Origin: Staphylococcus durrellii
Lineage (GTDB): Bacteria > Bacillota > Bacilli > Staphylococcales > Staphylococcaceae
DNA length: 64,000 bases
Reading direction: 5' to 3'
NCBI RefSeq assembly: GCF_015594545.1
Contig: NZ_JADIIO010000001.1
Location: 2,356,001-2,420,000 of the forward strand
Of the stretch, positions 44,533 to 55,195 are shown piece by piece (the first letter of the stretch is position 1; every line of letters starts with the position of its first letter). A program made the position numbers and the translations under genes. The notes beneath the pieces were generated by a model. It worked only from the letters and a program-made list of their open reading frames with translations, searched no databases and was not told the origin of the DNA.

Positions 44533-45372
44533 TTAAGCTTGGTTATTACTATTGCATTTTTTTATTATTTCGCTAACTTTATTTTTTATTGCTTCTGTAC
44601 TCGGCTTTAAAATTTCTTGAGGACTATATACAAGCGGATTATCTATCAAATAATCTCTTAAAGTTCGACTCCAAGCCATATTAATTTCTGTATTAAAATT
44701 AATTTTAGCATGACCATAACTAATAGCTTTTGTTATATCTTCATCTGATAAACCTGAGGCACCGTGTAAAACTAAAGGAATATTTAACATCTTATTAATT
44801 TGCTTCATTCGACCAAAGTCCAAATCTGGTTCTCCTTTATATTCACCGTGAACAGAACCTAAGGCTGGAGCTAATGTATCAATACCACTCTCATATACTA
44901 ATTGTTTACAATCTTCTATGCTTGCGTATTTTAAATCATTAGTTAATCCATCTTCAGTGCCTCCTACGGCACCTACTTCTCCTTCAACATAAACTTTATT
45001 ACGTTGTGCATAATTTACTACTTGCCTTGTTAATTCAACATTTTCATCAATTGGTAACTTAGAACCATCGTACATTACTGAATCATAGCCAGCATCGATA
45101 GCCTTCTGGCAGCCTTCCACGCTCAAACCATGATCTAAATGTAATATCACTGGTACAGATATATTCATTGCTTTCACTTTCTTCTTGATTACGTATGCTA
45201 TAAAATCATAGCCACCTAAAAATGAAATATTTTTATCCGTTGTACCTAATATTATTGGAGATTGTTGCTCTTCAGCTGCTGCTAATACACCCTCAATCCA
45301 AACAAGCCCGTTAATATTTATTTGTGGAATTGCATAGTGCCTTTTAAATCCTTCTAAAATATATTTCTTCAT
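44533..45372 (-). CDS. iolJ: 2-deoxy-5-keto-gluconate-6-phosphate aldolase (class II aldolase)
   Basis: A 279-residue class II, zinc-dependent fructose-bisphosphate-aldolase family protein: HLDHGLSVEGC with the zinc His, GYDSVMYDGS, VEGEVGAVGG, SVHGEYKGEP and LVLHGASGL. In the inositol pathway it cleaves DKGP to dihydroxyacetone phosphate and malonic semialdehyde. Last gene of the leftward iol arm, 24 bases after iolD. The assignment as IolJ rests on position. Confidence 0.88.
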   Translation of the reverse strand: MKKYILEGFKRHYAIPQININGLVWIEGVLAAAEEQQSPIILGTTDKNISFLGGYDFIAYVIKKKVKAMNISVPVILHLDHGLSVEGCQKAIDAGYDSVMYDGSKLPIDENVELTRQVVNYAQRNKVYVEGEVGAVGGTEDGLTNDLKYASIEDCKQLVYESGIDTLAPALGSVHGEYKGEPDLDFGRMKQINKMLNIPLVLHGASGLSDEDITKAISYGHAKINFNTEINMAWSRTLRDYLIDNPLVYSPQEILKPSTEAIKNKVSEIIKKCNSNNQA

Positions 45373-45396
45373 ATAACATTATCCTCAACTTAAAAA

Positions 45397-47310
45397 TTAA
45401 TAGCGTTTAGCATTTAAAAGATGTTGGTCAATGCTTTCACGAGCGTTATTTACGCTATTTTTATCAGAGTCTTGCGATACTCCTACATGCCAAAATGAAG
45501 AGTAATCTCCAGTCATAGTTTTCGGTAAAACTTTTATATCAATTAATGTAGATTGTTTACTATTTTTGGCAGTTGATAAAGCATTTTTTAACTCTTCGGC
45601 TGATTTTACTTTGAATGTATTCGCACCATAGCCTTCTGCAACCTTCGCATAATCAATATTCATGACATTCCCTTCATTATCCAGTAACTCTGTACAAAAA
45701 CTGTCACTGCCATTGCCCATTTGCAAATTATTAATACATCCATAACCACTATTATCAAAAAGTAAGATATTGATTTTATAGTTATACTGCAATGCTGTGA
45801 GCAATTCAGTATGTAGCATTAGAAAACTGCCATCACCGACTAATGCATATACCTCTTTATTTTGTTCTGCTATTTTTGCACCTAATGCTCCTGCGATTTC
45901 ATAACCCATGGTTGAATAACCATATTCCATGTTATAAGTATTAAAACCTGTTGATTGCCATAATCGCTCTAAATCACCTGGTAAAGAACCTGCAGCTGCT
46001 ACCACAATTGCATCATCATCTATCAAGTTATTAATTTCTATTAGCGCATTAGTTTGAGGTAATGAAGTTGATAAGGATTGTCTATATTCGTTTAGATGTT
46101 CAGCATCGAAATGTTCTGCTATTTCAGGTGTATAATTTTCGGACTCACTATCAATTTTTTCTAATCTTACTCGTTCTTCATGCCATTCTTGTTGTAAATT
46201 TTTTAATTTGTCTGACAATTCAAAGCGAACTGAAGCTAATTCTTTATTTAAAATGCTTATACTTTCTCTAGCATCCCCTATAACTTGTAGGGCATCCATT
46301 TTATAAGCATCTACTCTGTTTACATTCAAGTTGATGAATTTTGTTGAATTAAAATCAAATGCCGTTTTAGAACTAGTAGTAAAATCAGAATAACGGGTAC
46401 CAACACCGATAACAACATCAGCTATTTTGGCATATTCATTAGCAACACTATTCCCAGTTACACCTAGTCCACCTAAATTGTAAGATTCTGATGATAAAAT
46501 AGTAGATTTGCCTGCCTGTGTTTCCACCATTGGTATACCAGTATGCTTAAAAAATTCTTTTAATTCATTTTGTGCTTCAGAGTATTTAGCTCCTCCACCT
46601 ACAATAACTAACGGATTTTTAGAATTCTTTATAATATCAATTGCCTCATCGATAGCTCTTGTTGGAGGCGCAACTCTATCCACATAGTGAATTCTTTTTT
46701 CAAAAAATTCTTTTGGAAAATCATAACTTTCACCTTGTACATCTTGACTTAATGCAATCGTAGCAGGGCCAGCAGTCGCTGGATTAGTCATAACTTCAAA
46801 CGCTCTTATTAGTGCAGACATAATTTGCTCGGGTCTCGTGATTCTATCAAAATATCTTGAAACTGGCTTTAAAGCATCATTAGTCGTAATGCCAATGCTT
46901 TGTTGTTGTTCAATTTGTTGCAATACCGGATCTGGCTGACGTGTAGCAAAAGTATCACCTGGTAGTAAAAGTACTGGTATATGATTTGCTAAAGCCGTTC
47001 CTGCTGCAGTAACTAAATTAGCAGAACCAGGGCCAACTGATGATGTAACTGCATATATTTTTTGTCTCAAATTTTGTTTGCTATATGAAATTGCGACATG
47101 CGTCATACCTTGTTCATTTTTACCCTGAAGTATTTTAAAGTCATCTTGATATTTAGACATTGCTTCACCGAGTCCTAACACATTACCATGACCAAAAATA
47201 TTCATAATGCCATCAACAAATCTTTGTTCCTTACCATCTATTACAATATACTGTTGTTTTAAAAATTTAATTATAGCTTCACCCGTAGTGATACGAATTG
47301 TATCAGTCAT
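45397..47310 (-). CDS. iolD: 3D-(3,5/4)-trihydroxycyclohexane-1,2-dione hydrolase
   Basis: A 637-residue thiamine-diphosphate enzyme of the acetolactate-synthase fold. It opens the inositol-derived cyclic dione to 5-deoxy-glucuronate. FGHGNVLGLGEAM and the pyrimidine-binding domain lead; the ThDP motif is GDGSFLMLHTELLTA to NSGYGCINNLQM. The start overlaps the iolC stop by one base (TAATG). Confidence 0.95.
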   Translation of the reverse strand: MTDTIRITTGEAIIKFLKQQYIVIDGKEQRFVDGIMNIFGHGNVLGLGEAMSKYQDDFKILQGKNEQGMTHVAISYSKQNLRQKIYAVTSSVGPGSANLVTAAGTALANHIPVLLLPGDTFATRQPDPVLQQIEQQQSIGITTNDALKPVSRYFDRITRPEQIMSALIRAFEVMTNPATAGPATIALSQDVQGESYDFPKEFFEKRIHYVDRVAPPTRAIDEAIDIIKNSKNPLVIVGGGAKYSEAQNELKEFFKHTGIPMVETQAGKSTILSSESYNLGGLGVTGNSVANEYAKIADVVIGVGTRYSDFTTSSKTAFDFNSTKFINLNVNRVDAYKMDALQVIGDARESISILNKELASVRFELSDKLKNLQQEWHEERVRLEKIDSESENYTPEIAEHFDAEHLNEYRQSLSTSLPQTNALIEINNLIDDDAIVVAAAGSLPGDLERLWQSTGFNTYNMEYGYSTMGYEIAGALGAKIAEQNKEVYALVGDGSFLMLHTELLTALQYNYKINILLFDNSGYGCINNLQMGNGSDSFCTELLDNEGNVMNIDYAKVAEGYGANTFKVKSAEELKNALSTAKNSKQSTLIDIKVLPKTMTGDYSSFWHVGVSQDSDKNSVNNARESIDQHLLNAKRY

Positions 47311-48278
47311 TACATCACCTCATTTGATTGAGAAGCTATCAGTGCTTCTATGTCATTTAATGTTGGCATAGCTTCGGATGAACTATGACTACTTACAACA
47401 ATTGCGGCAGATGCTGCGCCATATTGTAATGCAGTTGGGATATCATGATTTTGTGACAACGCATAAAGGAAAGCTGCAGCATATGAATCACCTGCGCCAA
47501 ATGTTTTAATTACTTTAGCCTTAAATGCTTGTCCTTCAAATACTTCACCTGTTTGCGTATACGCGTGTGACCCTTGCACACCACGTTTAATCACTACTAA
47601 TTCAGCAGAATATTTAAGTAGTTCATTAGCTATATCAACATCTTCCAATGCTTGATAATGCGTAATCATATCAAATTCATCTCTCGTACCAATGACAATA
47701 TCGGCTTGTTCGGCCACTAATTGATAATAAATTGATGTTTCTTCTTCATTTTTCCAAGAATAAGGGCGATAATCTAACTCAAATACAACCTTAACTTGAT
47801 TTGATTTAGCAATTTGTAATGCTTTTAATATCGCTTCTCTTGAGGGAGATTTGGCTAATGCTGTACCTGATATTAGTAAATATTTACTATCTTTTATATA
47901 ATCAGCGGAAATATTTTCAGGTTTTAAATTCAAGTCCGCAACACTGTCTCGATACATCAAAATATTTGATTCGCTTGGGCTTTTTATTTCTGTAAACGTA
48001 AGTCCAATTTTATGACCTTCTTGATCTATTGTTACTTGAGAAGTATCAACACCAGTTTGTTCTAAATAGTTAGTAGCAAATCGTCCATGCTGGTCATCGG
48101 AAACATTAGCAACAATACCCACATTCAAACCTAACTTTGCTGCACCTATACTTATATTGACCGGAGAGCCACCCACATATTTTCTAAAAGTTGCCGTTTC
48201 TTCCATAGGTCTGTTAATTTCTACTGAATTTAAATCAATTGCTATTCTGCCAATTGCCACAATATCTTTTTTCGTCAT
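47310..48278 (-). CDS. iolC: 5-dehydro-2-deoxygluconokinase
   Basis: A 322-residue PfkB kinase: RIAIDLNSVEINRPMEETATFRKYVGGSPVNIS at the N-terminus and KTFGAGDSYAAAFLYAL with the catalytic Asp. It phosphorylates 5-dehydro-2-deoxy-D-gluconate (DKG) to DKGP. It lies between iolB (11-base gap) and iolD. Confidence 0.93.
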   Translation of the reverse strand: MTKKDIVAIGRIAIDLNSVEINRPMEETATFRKYVGGSPVNISIGAAKLGLNVGIVANVSDDQHGRFATNYLEQTGVDTSQVTIDQEGHKIGLTFTEIKSPSESNILMYRDSVADLNLKPENISADYIKDSKYLLISGTALAKSPSREAILKALQIAKSNQVKVVFELDYRPYSWKNEEETSIYYQLVAEQADIVIGTRDEFDMITHYQALEDVDIANELLKYSAELVVIKRGVQGSHAYTQTGEVFEGQAFKAKVIKTFGAGDSYAAAFLYALSQNHDIPTALQYGAASAAIVVSSHSSSEAMPTLNDIEALIASQSNEVM

Positions 48279-48289
48279 GCTCTGTCATC

Positions 48290-49108
48290 TCACTTTCTAT
48301 TAAGTATCCACTCATGATCTTTGTCGTTATTAAATTTCCATGTCTTTTTTGGACCAGCCATAATATTTAAATAATAGGCATCATAGCCATCAGGAACGCC
48401 TACTGGATGATAACCTCTTGGTACAATTACAGCATCTTGATGTTCAACAGCCATTGTTTCATCAAGAGAACGGTCATCAGTGTATACACGTTGAAAAACA
48501 AATCCTTGTTCAGGATTGATTTCATGATAATAAGTTTCTTCAAGTAAAGATTCTGCAGGGAGGCTGTCTTGATCATGCTTATGTGGTGGGTAACTAGACC
48601 AATTTGCCTGATTTGTATAAACTTCAACAACTAATAAATTTTCACTCGCTTTATGCGTATCAGGTAAAATATTATGAACATGACGTTTATTATTATATTG
48701 ACCTCTGTCCTCAACAGAGTTATCTTCAGCTTTAATCAATTCAGAAGGTCTTTGTTCATTACAAGGAGCAAAGCAACAAATTATTTTGATATCACTTGTT
48801 GCCTCTATCCGAACGTTTTTATCTCTCGAAATATATACGCTATCAGTGGGTATACGATCAAAAATAGACCCACGTTGACCTATATTTGAAAATGTTTTTT
48901 CTCCATCAGATACATTTGCAGTACCACTCAACATAACTACACATAATTCGAGTTCCTTAGTTTCAATAGTGTAGGTATAACCTTTACTAATTTCTACTAC
49001 GGAAAACCCTATATAATTCAAATCTAGTTCAGTCGAACTATAATTATGAACAATCGATATACCTTCAGAAACTTTATTATTTTTAGCTTTTTTTAATAAC
49101 GTTGACAT
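48290..49108 (-). CDS. iolB: 5-deoxy-glucuronate isomerase
   Basis: A 272-residue double-cupin protein. Metal-binding histidines are in SYPPHKHDQDSLPAESLLEETYYHEINPEQGF and in VPRGYHPVGVPDGYDAYYLNIMAGP, both characteristic of IolB. It isomerises 5-deoxy-D-glucuronate to DKG. Ribosome site AGGAGAG, 12 bases after iolA. Confidence 0.94.
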   Translation of the reverse strand: MSTLLKKAKNNKVSEGISIVHNYSSTELDLNYIGFSVVEISKGYTYTIETKELELCVVMLSGTANVSDGEKTFSNIGQRGSIFDRIPTDSVYISRDKNVRIEATSDIKIICCFAPCNEQRPSELIKAEDNSVEDRGQYNNKRHVHNILPDTHKASENLLVVEVYTNQANWSSYPPHKHDQDSLPAESLLEETYYHEINPEQGFVFQRVYTDDRSLDETMAVEHQDAVIVPRGYHPVGVPDGYDAYYLNIMAGPKKTWKFNNDKDHEWILNRK

Positions 49109-49120
49109 AAATATCTCTCC

Positions 49121-50575
49121 TTAAAATTTAGACGTATCATGTCTTGCTGTTACAACTTTTCTATGAGTATAAAATTCTATGCTATCTTTACCGTTACAAT
49201 GTAATGATCCGTAGAATGAAGACTTCCATCCAGAGAATGGGAATATAGCCATTGGTGCTGGAACACCTAAATTAATACCTAACATGCCTGCATCAATTGT
49301 TTCTCTAAAATATCGAACAGCTGATGCACTATCAGTGAATAAGCATGCACCATTTGCAAATTCAGATTTATTAGCTAATTGTACCCCTTCTTTTAAGCCA
49401 CTAACTTTAACTAAAGATAATACCGGTGCAAATATTTCATCTTGCCAAAGCTTCATATCTGTTGTGACATTTTCAAATATAGTCGGTTTAACAAAATAAC
49501 CTTCCTCTAAATTATCTTCACGACCATCTAATAATATGTCTGCACCTTCTTCGATACCTTTCTTAACATAATCAATCGTACGTTCTTTATTTTCTTCACG
49601 AATTACAGGTCCTAAAAATACGTTATCTTCAAGTCCATTACCAATTACTATTTCTTTACTAGCCTGTACTAATTTTTCTTTAAAGGCATCATAAACACCT
49701 TCTTCTACTGCTATAACAGCAGCTGCCATACATCTTTCTCCTGCTGAACCAAATGCTGCTCCAATAATGTCTTTAACAGCTTGATCTAAGTTAGCGTCTT
49801 TTAATACGATTGTATGGTTTTTAGCGCCTGTTAAACATTGGGCACGTTTTAAATTATCTGTAGCTTTTTTATACACGTATGCCCCTACTGGTTTAGAGCC
49901 AACAAAAGAAACACCCTTGATATGTTCATTTTCACAAATACCATTCACTACATCATGTGCGCCGTGAACGACATTAAATACACCTTTAGGTAAACCAGCT
50001 TCTTCTAATAAATGAACTAGTTTATTTACAAGTAATGGTGTTTTTTCTGAAGGTTTAATGATAAATGTATTACCCATTGCAATAGCCATCGGGAACATCC
50101 AACAAGGGACCATCATAGGGAAGTTAAATGGAGTGATACCTCCTATTACACCAATTGGATATCTATAGTTTGTTCCTTCGATATTTGTTGCTATACTTGA
50201 TAAAGAATCACCCATCATTAGTGAAGGTGCTCCGCATGCAAATTCAACATTTTCGATACCTCTTTGAACTTCACCTAAAGCTTCAGTAAGATTTTTACCG
50301 TTCTCCTTAGTAATAATTTCAGCTAGAGTATTTTTATTTTCGATGAGTAATTGTTGGAATTTAAACAATATACGTGCTCTTTTAGGAACAGGCACTTCTT
50401 TCCACTGTTCAAAACTTTGTTGTGCTATTTCCGCAGCGTAATCCAACTCTTCTCTTGTAGATACTGGAACTTTTGCAATTAGTTCTTTTGTTGCGGGGTT
50501 GAAAACATCAATCTCTTCCTTAGCTTTTGATTCTATCCATGACCCATTGATATAATTTTTTAACGTATTTACCAT
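49121..50575 (-). CDS. iolA: malonate-/methylmalonate-semialdehyde dehydrogenase (CoA-acylating)
   Basis: A 484-residue aldehyde dehydrogenase: [31 protein letters not shown] and the catalytic Cys in [14 protein letters not shown], the MMSDH signature. It turns malonic semialdehyde from IolJ into acetyl-CoA and CO2. First gene of the leftward iol arm, with a cre site about 30 bases upstream. Confidence 0.95.
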   Translation of the reverse strand: MVNTLKNYINGSWIESKAKEEIDVFNPATKELIAKVPVSTREELDYAAEIAQQSFEQWKEVPVPKRARILFKFQQLLIENKNTLAEIITKENGKNLTEALGEVQRGIENVEFACGAPSLMMGDSLSSIATNIEGTNYRYPIGVIGGITPFNFPMMVPCWMFPMAIAMGNTFIIKPSEKTPLLVNKLVHLLEEAGLPKGVFNVVHGAHDVVNGICENEHIKGVSFVGSKPVGAYVYKKATDNLKRAQCLTGAKNHTIVLKDANLDQAVKDIIGAAFGSAGERCMAAAVIAVEEGVYDAFKEKLVQASKEIVIGNGLEDNVFLGPVIREENKERTIDYVKKGIEEGADILLDGREDNLEEGYFVKPTIFENVTTDMKLWQDEIFAPVLSLVKVSGLKEGVQLANKSEFANGACLFTDSASAVRYFRETIDAGMLGINLGVPAPMAIFPFSGWKSSFYGSLHCNGKDSIEFYTHRKVVTARHDTSKF

Positions 50576-50598
50576 AAAAAATGCCTCCTTCGATTTTT

Positions 50599-50614
50599 AA
50601 GTAATCGCTTACAT
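50599..50614 (-). promoter_or_regulatory. cre-like / IolR-like site before iolA
   Basis: On the minus strand ATGTAAGCGATTACTT fits the CcpA cre consensus. Its GTAA...TTAC arms also resemble the site before iolG, so it may serve as an IolR operator. Position is 24-39 bases upstream of iolA. Confidence 0.6.
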
Positions 50615-50731
50615 AGGAAAACAAAAAAAATAAATTGATGAACTTTTGATTACTTGTTGGTATAATGTTAATTAAATACGGGAGATTTGTCAATTATCAT
50701 ATAGCAAATTTTATTAAAAAGGAGAATTTAT

Positions 50732-51493
50732 TTGAAATCAAAAAGAATATTAAAAGTTGAAAAGTACGTACAGGACAACGAAACTGTTTCTATAGAAGAA
50801 TTGACTGAAGAATTTAATGTTTCTATCAATACAATTAGAAGAGACATCAACGAACTAGTTAAAAGAAATAGTGTTAAAAAGGTATACGGGGGAGTTAAAA
50901 GTACTGATAATCAAGAAACTAAAGCAATTGATTACTCAGAAAGAAATATTGAAAACTATGAACACAAGAAAAATATAGGTTACTTAGCTTCACAATATAT
51001 AAAAGCAAATGATGTAATCTACATAGATACCGGCACTACTACAATTCATATATTAGATAACATCGATGAAAACTTGCCATTTACAATTATTACTAATAGT
51101 TTAGATGTAATTAACAAAGCAACTAAATTTAATAATGTTTCTCTTTTTATCATCGGCGAAAAATACAAAGCTAGAACACGTTCATTCACTGGAGTGAAAA
51201 GCCAAAGTATTGTAGATAAATTTAATATAAAAAAAGCATTTATGGCTGCAACAGCCGTAAATATTAATAATGGATTAACGAATGCTGAAATTGAAGAAAA
51301 CTTTATAAAACAAGCTGTTATCAAGCAATCTGAAGAAAAGTACGTGCTTGTAGATCATTCAAAAATCAATAAATCAACACTGTTAACATATACTGAATTA
51401 GCAGATATCGATTATTTAATTACAGATAAGAATCCTGACAAGGAATTCCTCGAATATTGCCAAAACCATGATGTCACAATCAAAACAAATTAA
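50732..51493 (+). CDS. iolR: DeoR-family inositol repressor
   Basis: A 253-residue DeoR/GlpR-type regulator. The N-terminal HTH (VSIEELTEEFNVSINTIRRDINELVKRNSVKKVYGG) is followed by a sugar-phosphate sensor domain (DVIYIDTGTTTIHI). Start is TTG with AAGGAG upstream. It is divergent from iolA and precedes the iolG arm, the place of IolR. DKGP is the known inducer in Bacillus; inferred here. Confidence 0.88.
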   Translation: MKSKRILKVEKYVQDNETVSIEELTEEFNVSINTIRRDINELVKRNSVKKVYGGVKSTDNQETKAIDYSERNIENYEHKKNIGYLASQYIKANDVIYIDTGTTTIHILDNIDENLPFTIITNSLDVINKATKFNNVSLFIIGEKYKARTRSFTGVKSQSIVDKFNIKKAFMAATAVNINNGLTNAEIEENFIKQAVIKQSEEKYVLVDHSKINKSTLLTYTELADIDYLITDKNPDKEFLEYCQNHDVTIKTN

Positions 51494-51541
51494 TTTTTGA
51501 TTAACTATTGGTTGTTTTTTGAATAAATTTTAGTTTTTTGA

Positions 51542-51604
51542 TTGACCCCTCCTCAAAAATGTAATACATTTCTATGTAAGGGCTTACTTTTAAAGCGCTT
51601 TCAT
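51542..51604 (+). promoter_or_regulatory. iolG promoter with operator and cre
   Basis: TTGACC (51542-51547) and TACATT (51565-51570) with a 17-base spacer form a plausible promoter. Just downstream, GTAAG-GG-CTTAC (51576-51587) is a near-palindrome in repressor position. TAAAGCGCTTTCAT (51591-51604) is a cre site on the minus strand. Both the pathway repressor and CcpA could therefore act here. Confidence 0.6.
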
Positions 51605-51620
51605 AGAAGGAGGAGTATAT

Positions 51621-52655
51621 ATGACACAACTAAAAATTGGACAAGTTGGGCTTGGGCGTTTAGGACGTATACATGCCCAAAACTTATCCAAATATATAAT
51701 GAATGCTGAATTATTTGCTGTAACTAGTATAGTTCCAGAAGAGTTAGACTATGCTAAAAATGAATTAGGCGTTAAACATTGTTATACATCATATACTGAA
51801 ATGATTAATAATGATGAATTAGATGCAGTAATTATTGTTTCACCAAGCGGTTTCCACACTGTACAAATCTCTCAAGCACTAAAGAAAGGTTTGCATGTGT
51901 TTTCCGAGAAGCCTATTGGCATTGATTTAACTACAATAAACAACTTACTTTCAGAATTAGATAATCATCCTAATACAGTATTTCAACTAGGTTTTATGCG
52001 TCGCTTTGATGATTCTTATTTATATGCTAAAGAGGTTATTGAACGTGGTGACTTAGGAGAAATCACATCAATGCGTTGTTACGGCATTGATCCAAGTGAA
52101 GGATTACCAAGCTTTATAAACTTCGCTAAAAATAGTGCGAGTGGTGGCATTTTCTTAGATATGTCTATTCATGATATTGATTTAGTAAGATGGTTCACCG
52201 AATCTGAATTTTCTACAGTTTATGCGCTTGGTAATAGTTTAGCTGCACCTCAATTAGCAGATTACAATGAGCTTGAAACTGGCGCCTGCTTAGCAACTCT
52301 TGAAAATGGCGTCATCGTTTACTTGTTAGCAGGTCGAAATGCTAACCATGGATATCATGTTGAAACTGAAATAATAGGAACAAAAGGTATGATTCGTATA
52401 GGTAATGCACCCGAAAAGAATTTAGTCACTGTCTATGATGATAACGGTGTAATCAGACCCACTTCAACACACTTCCCTGAACGCTTTAAAATAGCCTTTA
52501 TAAACGAACTTACAACTTTTGTAAATTCTATTATTAACAACGAAAAACCTACTATTACAGGCAACGACGGGTTAAAAAGCACTGAAGCTGCCATTGCCAT
52601 GCAAGAATCATTTGAAAAAAATGAAGTAGTGAAATTGGTAGGTGCTTGTATATGA
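51621..52655 (+). CDS. iolG: inositol 2-dehydrogenase
   Basis: A 344-residue Gfo/Idh/MocA dehydrogenase: LGRLGRIHAQNLSK, SEKPIG with the catalytic Lys, and GGIFLDMSIHDIDLVRWF, the IolG signature. It oxidises myo-inositol to 2-keto-myo-inositol with NAD+. Ribosome site AGGAGGAG. The stop overlaps the iolE start (ATGA). Confidence 0.93.
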   Translation: MTQLKIGQVGLGRLGRIHAQNLSKYIMNAELFAVTSIVPEELDYAKNELGVKHCYTSYTEMINNDELDAVIIVSPSGFHTVQISQALKKGLHVFSEKPIGIDLTTINNLLSELDNHPNTVFQLGFMRRFDDSYLYAKEVIERGDLGEITSMRCYGIDPSEGLPSFINFAKNSASGGIFLDMSIHDIDLVRWFTESEFSTVYALGNSLAAPQLADYNELETGACLATLENGVIVYLLAGRNANHGYHVETEIIGTKGMIRIGNAPEKNLVTVYDDNGVIRPTSTHFPERFKIAFINELTTFVNSIINNEKPTITGNDGLKSTEAAIAMQESFEKNEVVKLVGACI

Positions 52656-53554
52656 CAACAAACATAAAATATGGTTGTGCCCCAATTGCATGGACGAATG
52701 ATGATTTACCTGAATTAGGCAGTAATAACTCTTTTGAACAATGTATTAGCGAGATTGCTTTATCTGGATATGTCGGTACTGAAATCGGAAACAAATATCC
52801 TAAAAACCCTAAAGAACTCAATTCTTATCTTGCTCCAAGAGGTTTATCTGTAGCTAGTGCATGGTTAAGTTTGTATTTAACTACTAAGCCTTTTGAAGAA
52901 AACAAAGACCAATTCATTAAGCATAGAAATTTTCTCTATGAATTAGGTGCAAAAGTAATTGTTGTAGCTGAACAAGGTCATAGTATTCAGTGCAATTTCG
53001 ACAAATCTCTGTTTAAAGATAAACCTACTTTTAACGAAAATGAATGGTCGCTTTTAGCAGATGGATTAGAAGAATTAGGTAAATTAGCTCAAGAAAAAGA
53101 TATGCACATTGTCTACCATCATCATATGGGCACGGGTGTCCAAACAACTGAAGAGATAAATAAACTCATGAGTCTTACTAATCCAGATTATGTCTCGCTA
53201 TTATTCGACACTGGCCACTTAGTCATGTCTGGTGAGGAACCTTCAGAAATATACAAGCAACATCACAATAGAATTAAACACATTCATTTTAAAGATATTA
53301 GATCGAATATTAAACAACATGTTATACAACAAAACCTCAGTTTTTTAGAAGGTGTTAAGAAAGGCATGTTTACAGTACCTGGTGATGGTGATATTGATTT
53401 TAATCCAATACTAGACTTGATAATTAGCTCGAATTATTCAGGATGGATTATCGTTGAAGCCGAACAAGATCCGTCTGTAGCAAACCCGTTTATTTACGCC
53501 AAAAAAGCAAAAGAATACATTTCTCAATTATCAAATAAGTTAAATTACGCATAA
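52652..53554 (+). CDS. iolE: 2-keto-myo-inositol dehydratase
   Basis: A 300-residue TIM-barrel protein of the IolE/xylose isomerase-like family. It has IKYGCAPIAWTNDDLPELG at its start, VYHHHMGTGVQTTEEINKLM, LLFDTGHL and IKHIHFKDIR, giving the metal-binding Glu/Asp/His set. It converts scyllo-inosose to the cyclic dione. The ATG at 52652 overlaps the iolG stop, so the pair is coupled. Confidence 0.93.
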   Translation: MTTNIKYGCAPIAWTNDDLPELGSNNSFEQCISEIALSGYVGTEIGNKYPKNPKELNSYLAPRGLSVASAWLSLYLTTKPFEENKDQFIKHRNFLYELGAKVIVVAEQGHSIQCNFDKSLFKDKPTFNENEWSLLADGLEELGKLAQEKDMHIVYHHHMGTGVQTTEEINKLMSLTNPDYVSLLFDTGHLVMSGEEPSEIYKQHHNRIKHIHFKDIRSNIKQHVIQQNLSFLEGVKKGMFTVPGDGDIDFNPILDLIISSNYSGWIIVEAEQDPSVANPFIYAKKAKEYISQLSNKLNYA

Positions 53555-53593
53555 ATACGTTACTGTATTCATGTATTAAAGGGGTAGTTCATA

Positions 53594-55189
53594 ATGAATA
53601 TGTTCTCAGTAATATCTTTTATCATTGTTGTAGTTGTAATTGGAGGATATGCTTACTTTAGAAGCCGTAAAATCAATACTAAAAATGCGGACGGGTATTT
53701 CATGGGAGGACGAAGTCTAACGGGTTTCACGATTGCTTCTACCATTATCATGACAAATCTTTCGACAGAACAAATCGTGGGTCAAAATGGTCAAAGCTTC
53801 AAAGCAGGTATGGAAGTAATGGCATGGGAAGTAACTTCGTCTATTGCAATTGTGTTATTAGCTTTAGTATTTTTACCTAAGTATTTTAGATATGGTGTAG
53901 ATACTATATCAGACTTTATAGAAATGCGTTTTGATACTTTTACTAAAAGACTTGTATCACTACTCTTTATATTTACATATGTAGTGTCATTCTTGCCCGT
54001 TGTTTTATATTCCGGTGCATTAGTTTTTAATAAAATTTTCAATATTAGCGAATTACTCAATGTTAGTGATTTAACTGCCGTAATATTAATTTCTAGTGTT
54101 ATTGGTCTCGTCGGTATGCTTTACTTATTTATAGGTGGTTTATCTTTAAGCGCACATAGTGACTCAATATATGGTATTGGCCTTTTAATCGGTGGATTAT
54201 CCATACCGATTCTAGGATTAATTTTATTAGGTAATGGTAACTTTTTACAAGGCTTTGATCACGTAATACAAAAGACACCAGAAAAACTTAACGCTTTCGG
54301 AGACATTGATTCTAAGATAGTTCCTTGGCCAACATTATTTTTCGGTATGTTTTTCAATAACTTATTTTTCTGGTGTACTAACCAAATGATAGTTCAAAAA
54401 TCATTGGCAGGAAAAAACTTGAAAGAAGCCCAAAAAGGAACTTTATTTGTCGGAATATTCAAAATTTTAGGTGGTTTATTCTTAGTTTTCCCAGGTGTTC
54501 TAGCCTTTAACTTACTTGGTGGAAGTATTGATAATCCTGACAACGCTTATCCTTTATTAGTTAACGAAGTATTACCAAAATGGGCTTATGGCTTATTTGG
54601 TGCAGTTATTTTCGGTGCTATATTAAGTTCATTCGTAGGTTCGTTAAATAGTACTACTACTCTATTCTCTTTAGACTTTTATAAATCAGTTATCAACAAA
54701 GAAGCTACTAATAAACAAGTATCTAGAGTTGGTAGACTTGTAACAATAATTGTTGGTGTGGTTGTTGTAATTTTAGCTCCTATGATTTCTATTTTCCCAC
54801 AAGGTTTGTATGCTGTAGTACAAGAATTTAATGGCCTTTATAATATGCCGGTATTATTACTCGTACTAACTGGATTTTTTGTTAAGCGGACATCTCGCAC
54901 TGGTGCTAAAGTAATGTTTATCTCACATATTGTTATGTATGGACTTTCGAAAGTATTTTTAACTGATATACATTTCTTATATGTTTTAAGCGTATTATTC
55001 TTCATTGATTTAATTATTATAAGCTTATTCAATAAATATAATCCAACTAATACATTCGACTTTAAAGTAAATTATGCAAAAGTAGATTTAACGCCCTGGA
55101 AACATAGATACATTTTAAGTGGTTTCATTGTATTAGCAGTAATTATTTTATATATATTCTTTTCACCAATTGGAATAGCTAGGGGGTAG
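53594..55189 (+). CDS. sodium:solute symporter, probable inositol transporter
   Basis: A 531-residue SSS-family Na+ symporter with about 13 helices: ADGYFMGGRSLTGFTIASTIIMTNLSTEQIVGQNGQSFKAG, and GAILSSFVGSLNSTTTLFSLDFYK, the sodium-site region. It replaces the MFS transporter IolT of Bacillus. Placed between iolE and a second iolG, it most likely imports inositol. Ribosome site AAAGGGG. Confidence 0.88.
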   Translation: MNMFSVISFIIVVVVIGGYAYFRSRKINTKNADGYFMGGRSLTGFTIASTIIMTNLSTEQIVGQNGQSFKAGMEVMAWEVTSSIAIVLLALVFLPKYFRYGVDTISDFIEMRFDTFTKRLVSLLFIFTYVVSFLPVVLYSGALVFNKIFNISELLNVSDLTAVILISSVIGLVGMLYLFIGGLSLSAHSDSIYGIGLLIGGLSIPILGLILLGNGNFLQGFDHVIQKTPEKLNAFGDIDSKIVPWPTLFFGMFFNNLFFWCTNQMIVQKSLAGKNLKEAQKGTLFVGIFKILGGLFLVFPGVLAFNLLGGSIDNPDNAYPLLVNEVLPKWAYGLFGAVIFGAILSSFVGSLNSTTTLFSLDFYKSVINKEATNKQVSRVGRLVTIIVGVVVVILAPMISIFPQGLYAVVQEFNGLYNMPVLLLVLTGFFVKRTSRTGAKVMFISHIVMYGLSKVFLTDIHFLYVLSVLFFIDLIIISLFNKYNPTNTFDFKVNYAKVDLTPWKHRYILSGFIVLAVIILYIFFSPIGIARG

Positions 55190-55195
55190 CTAATC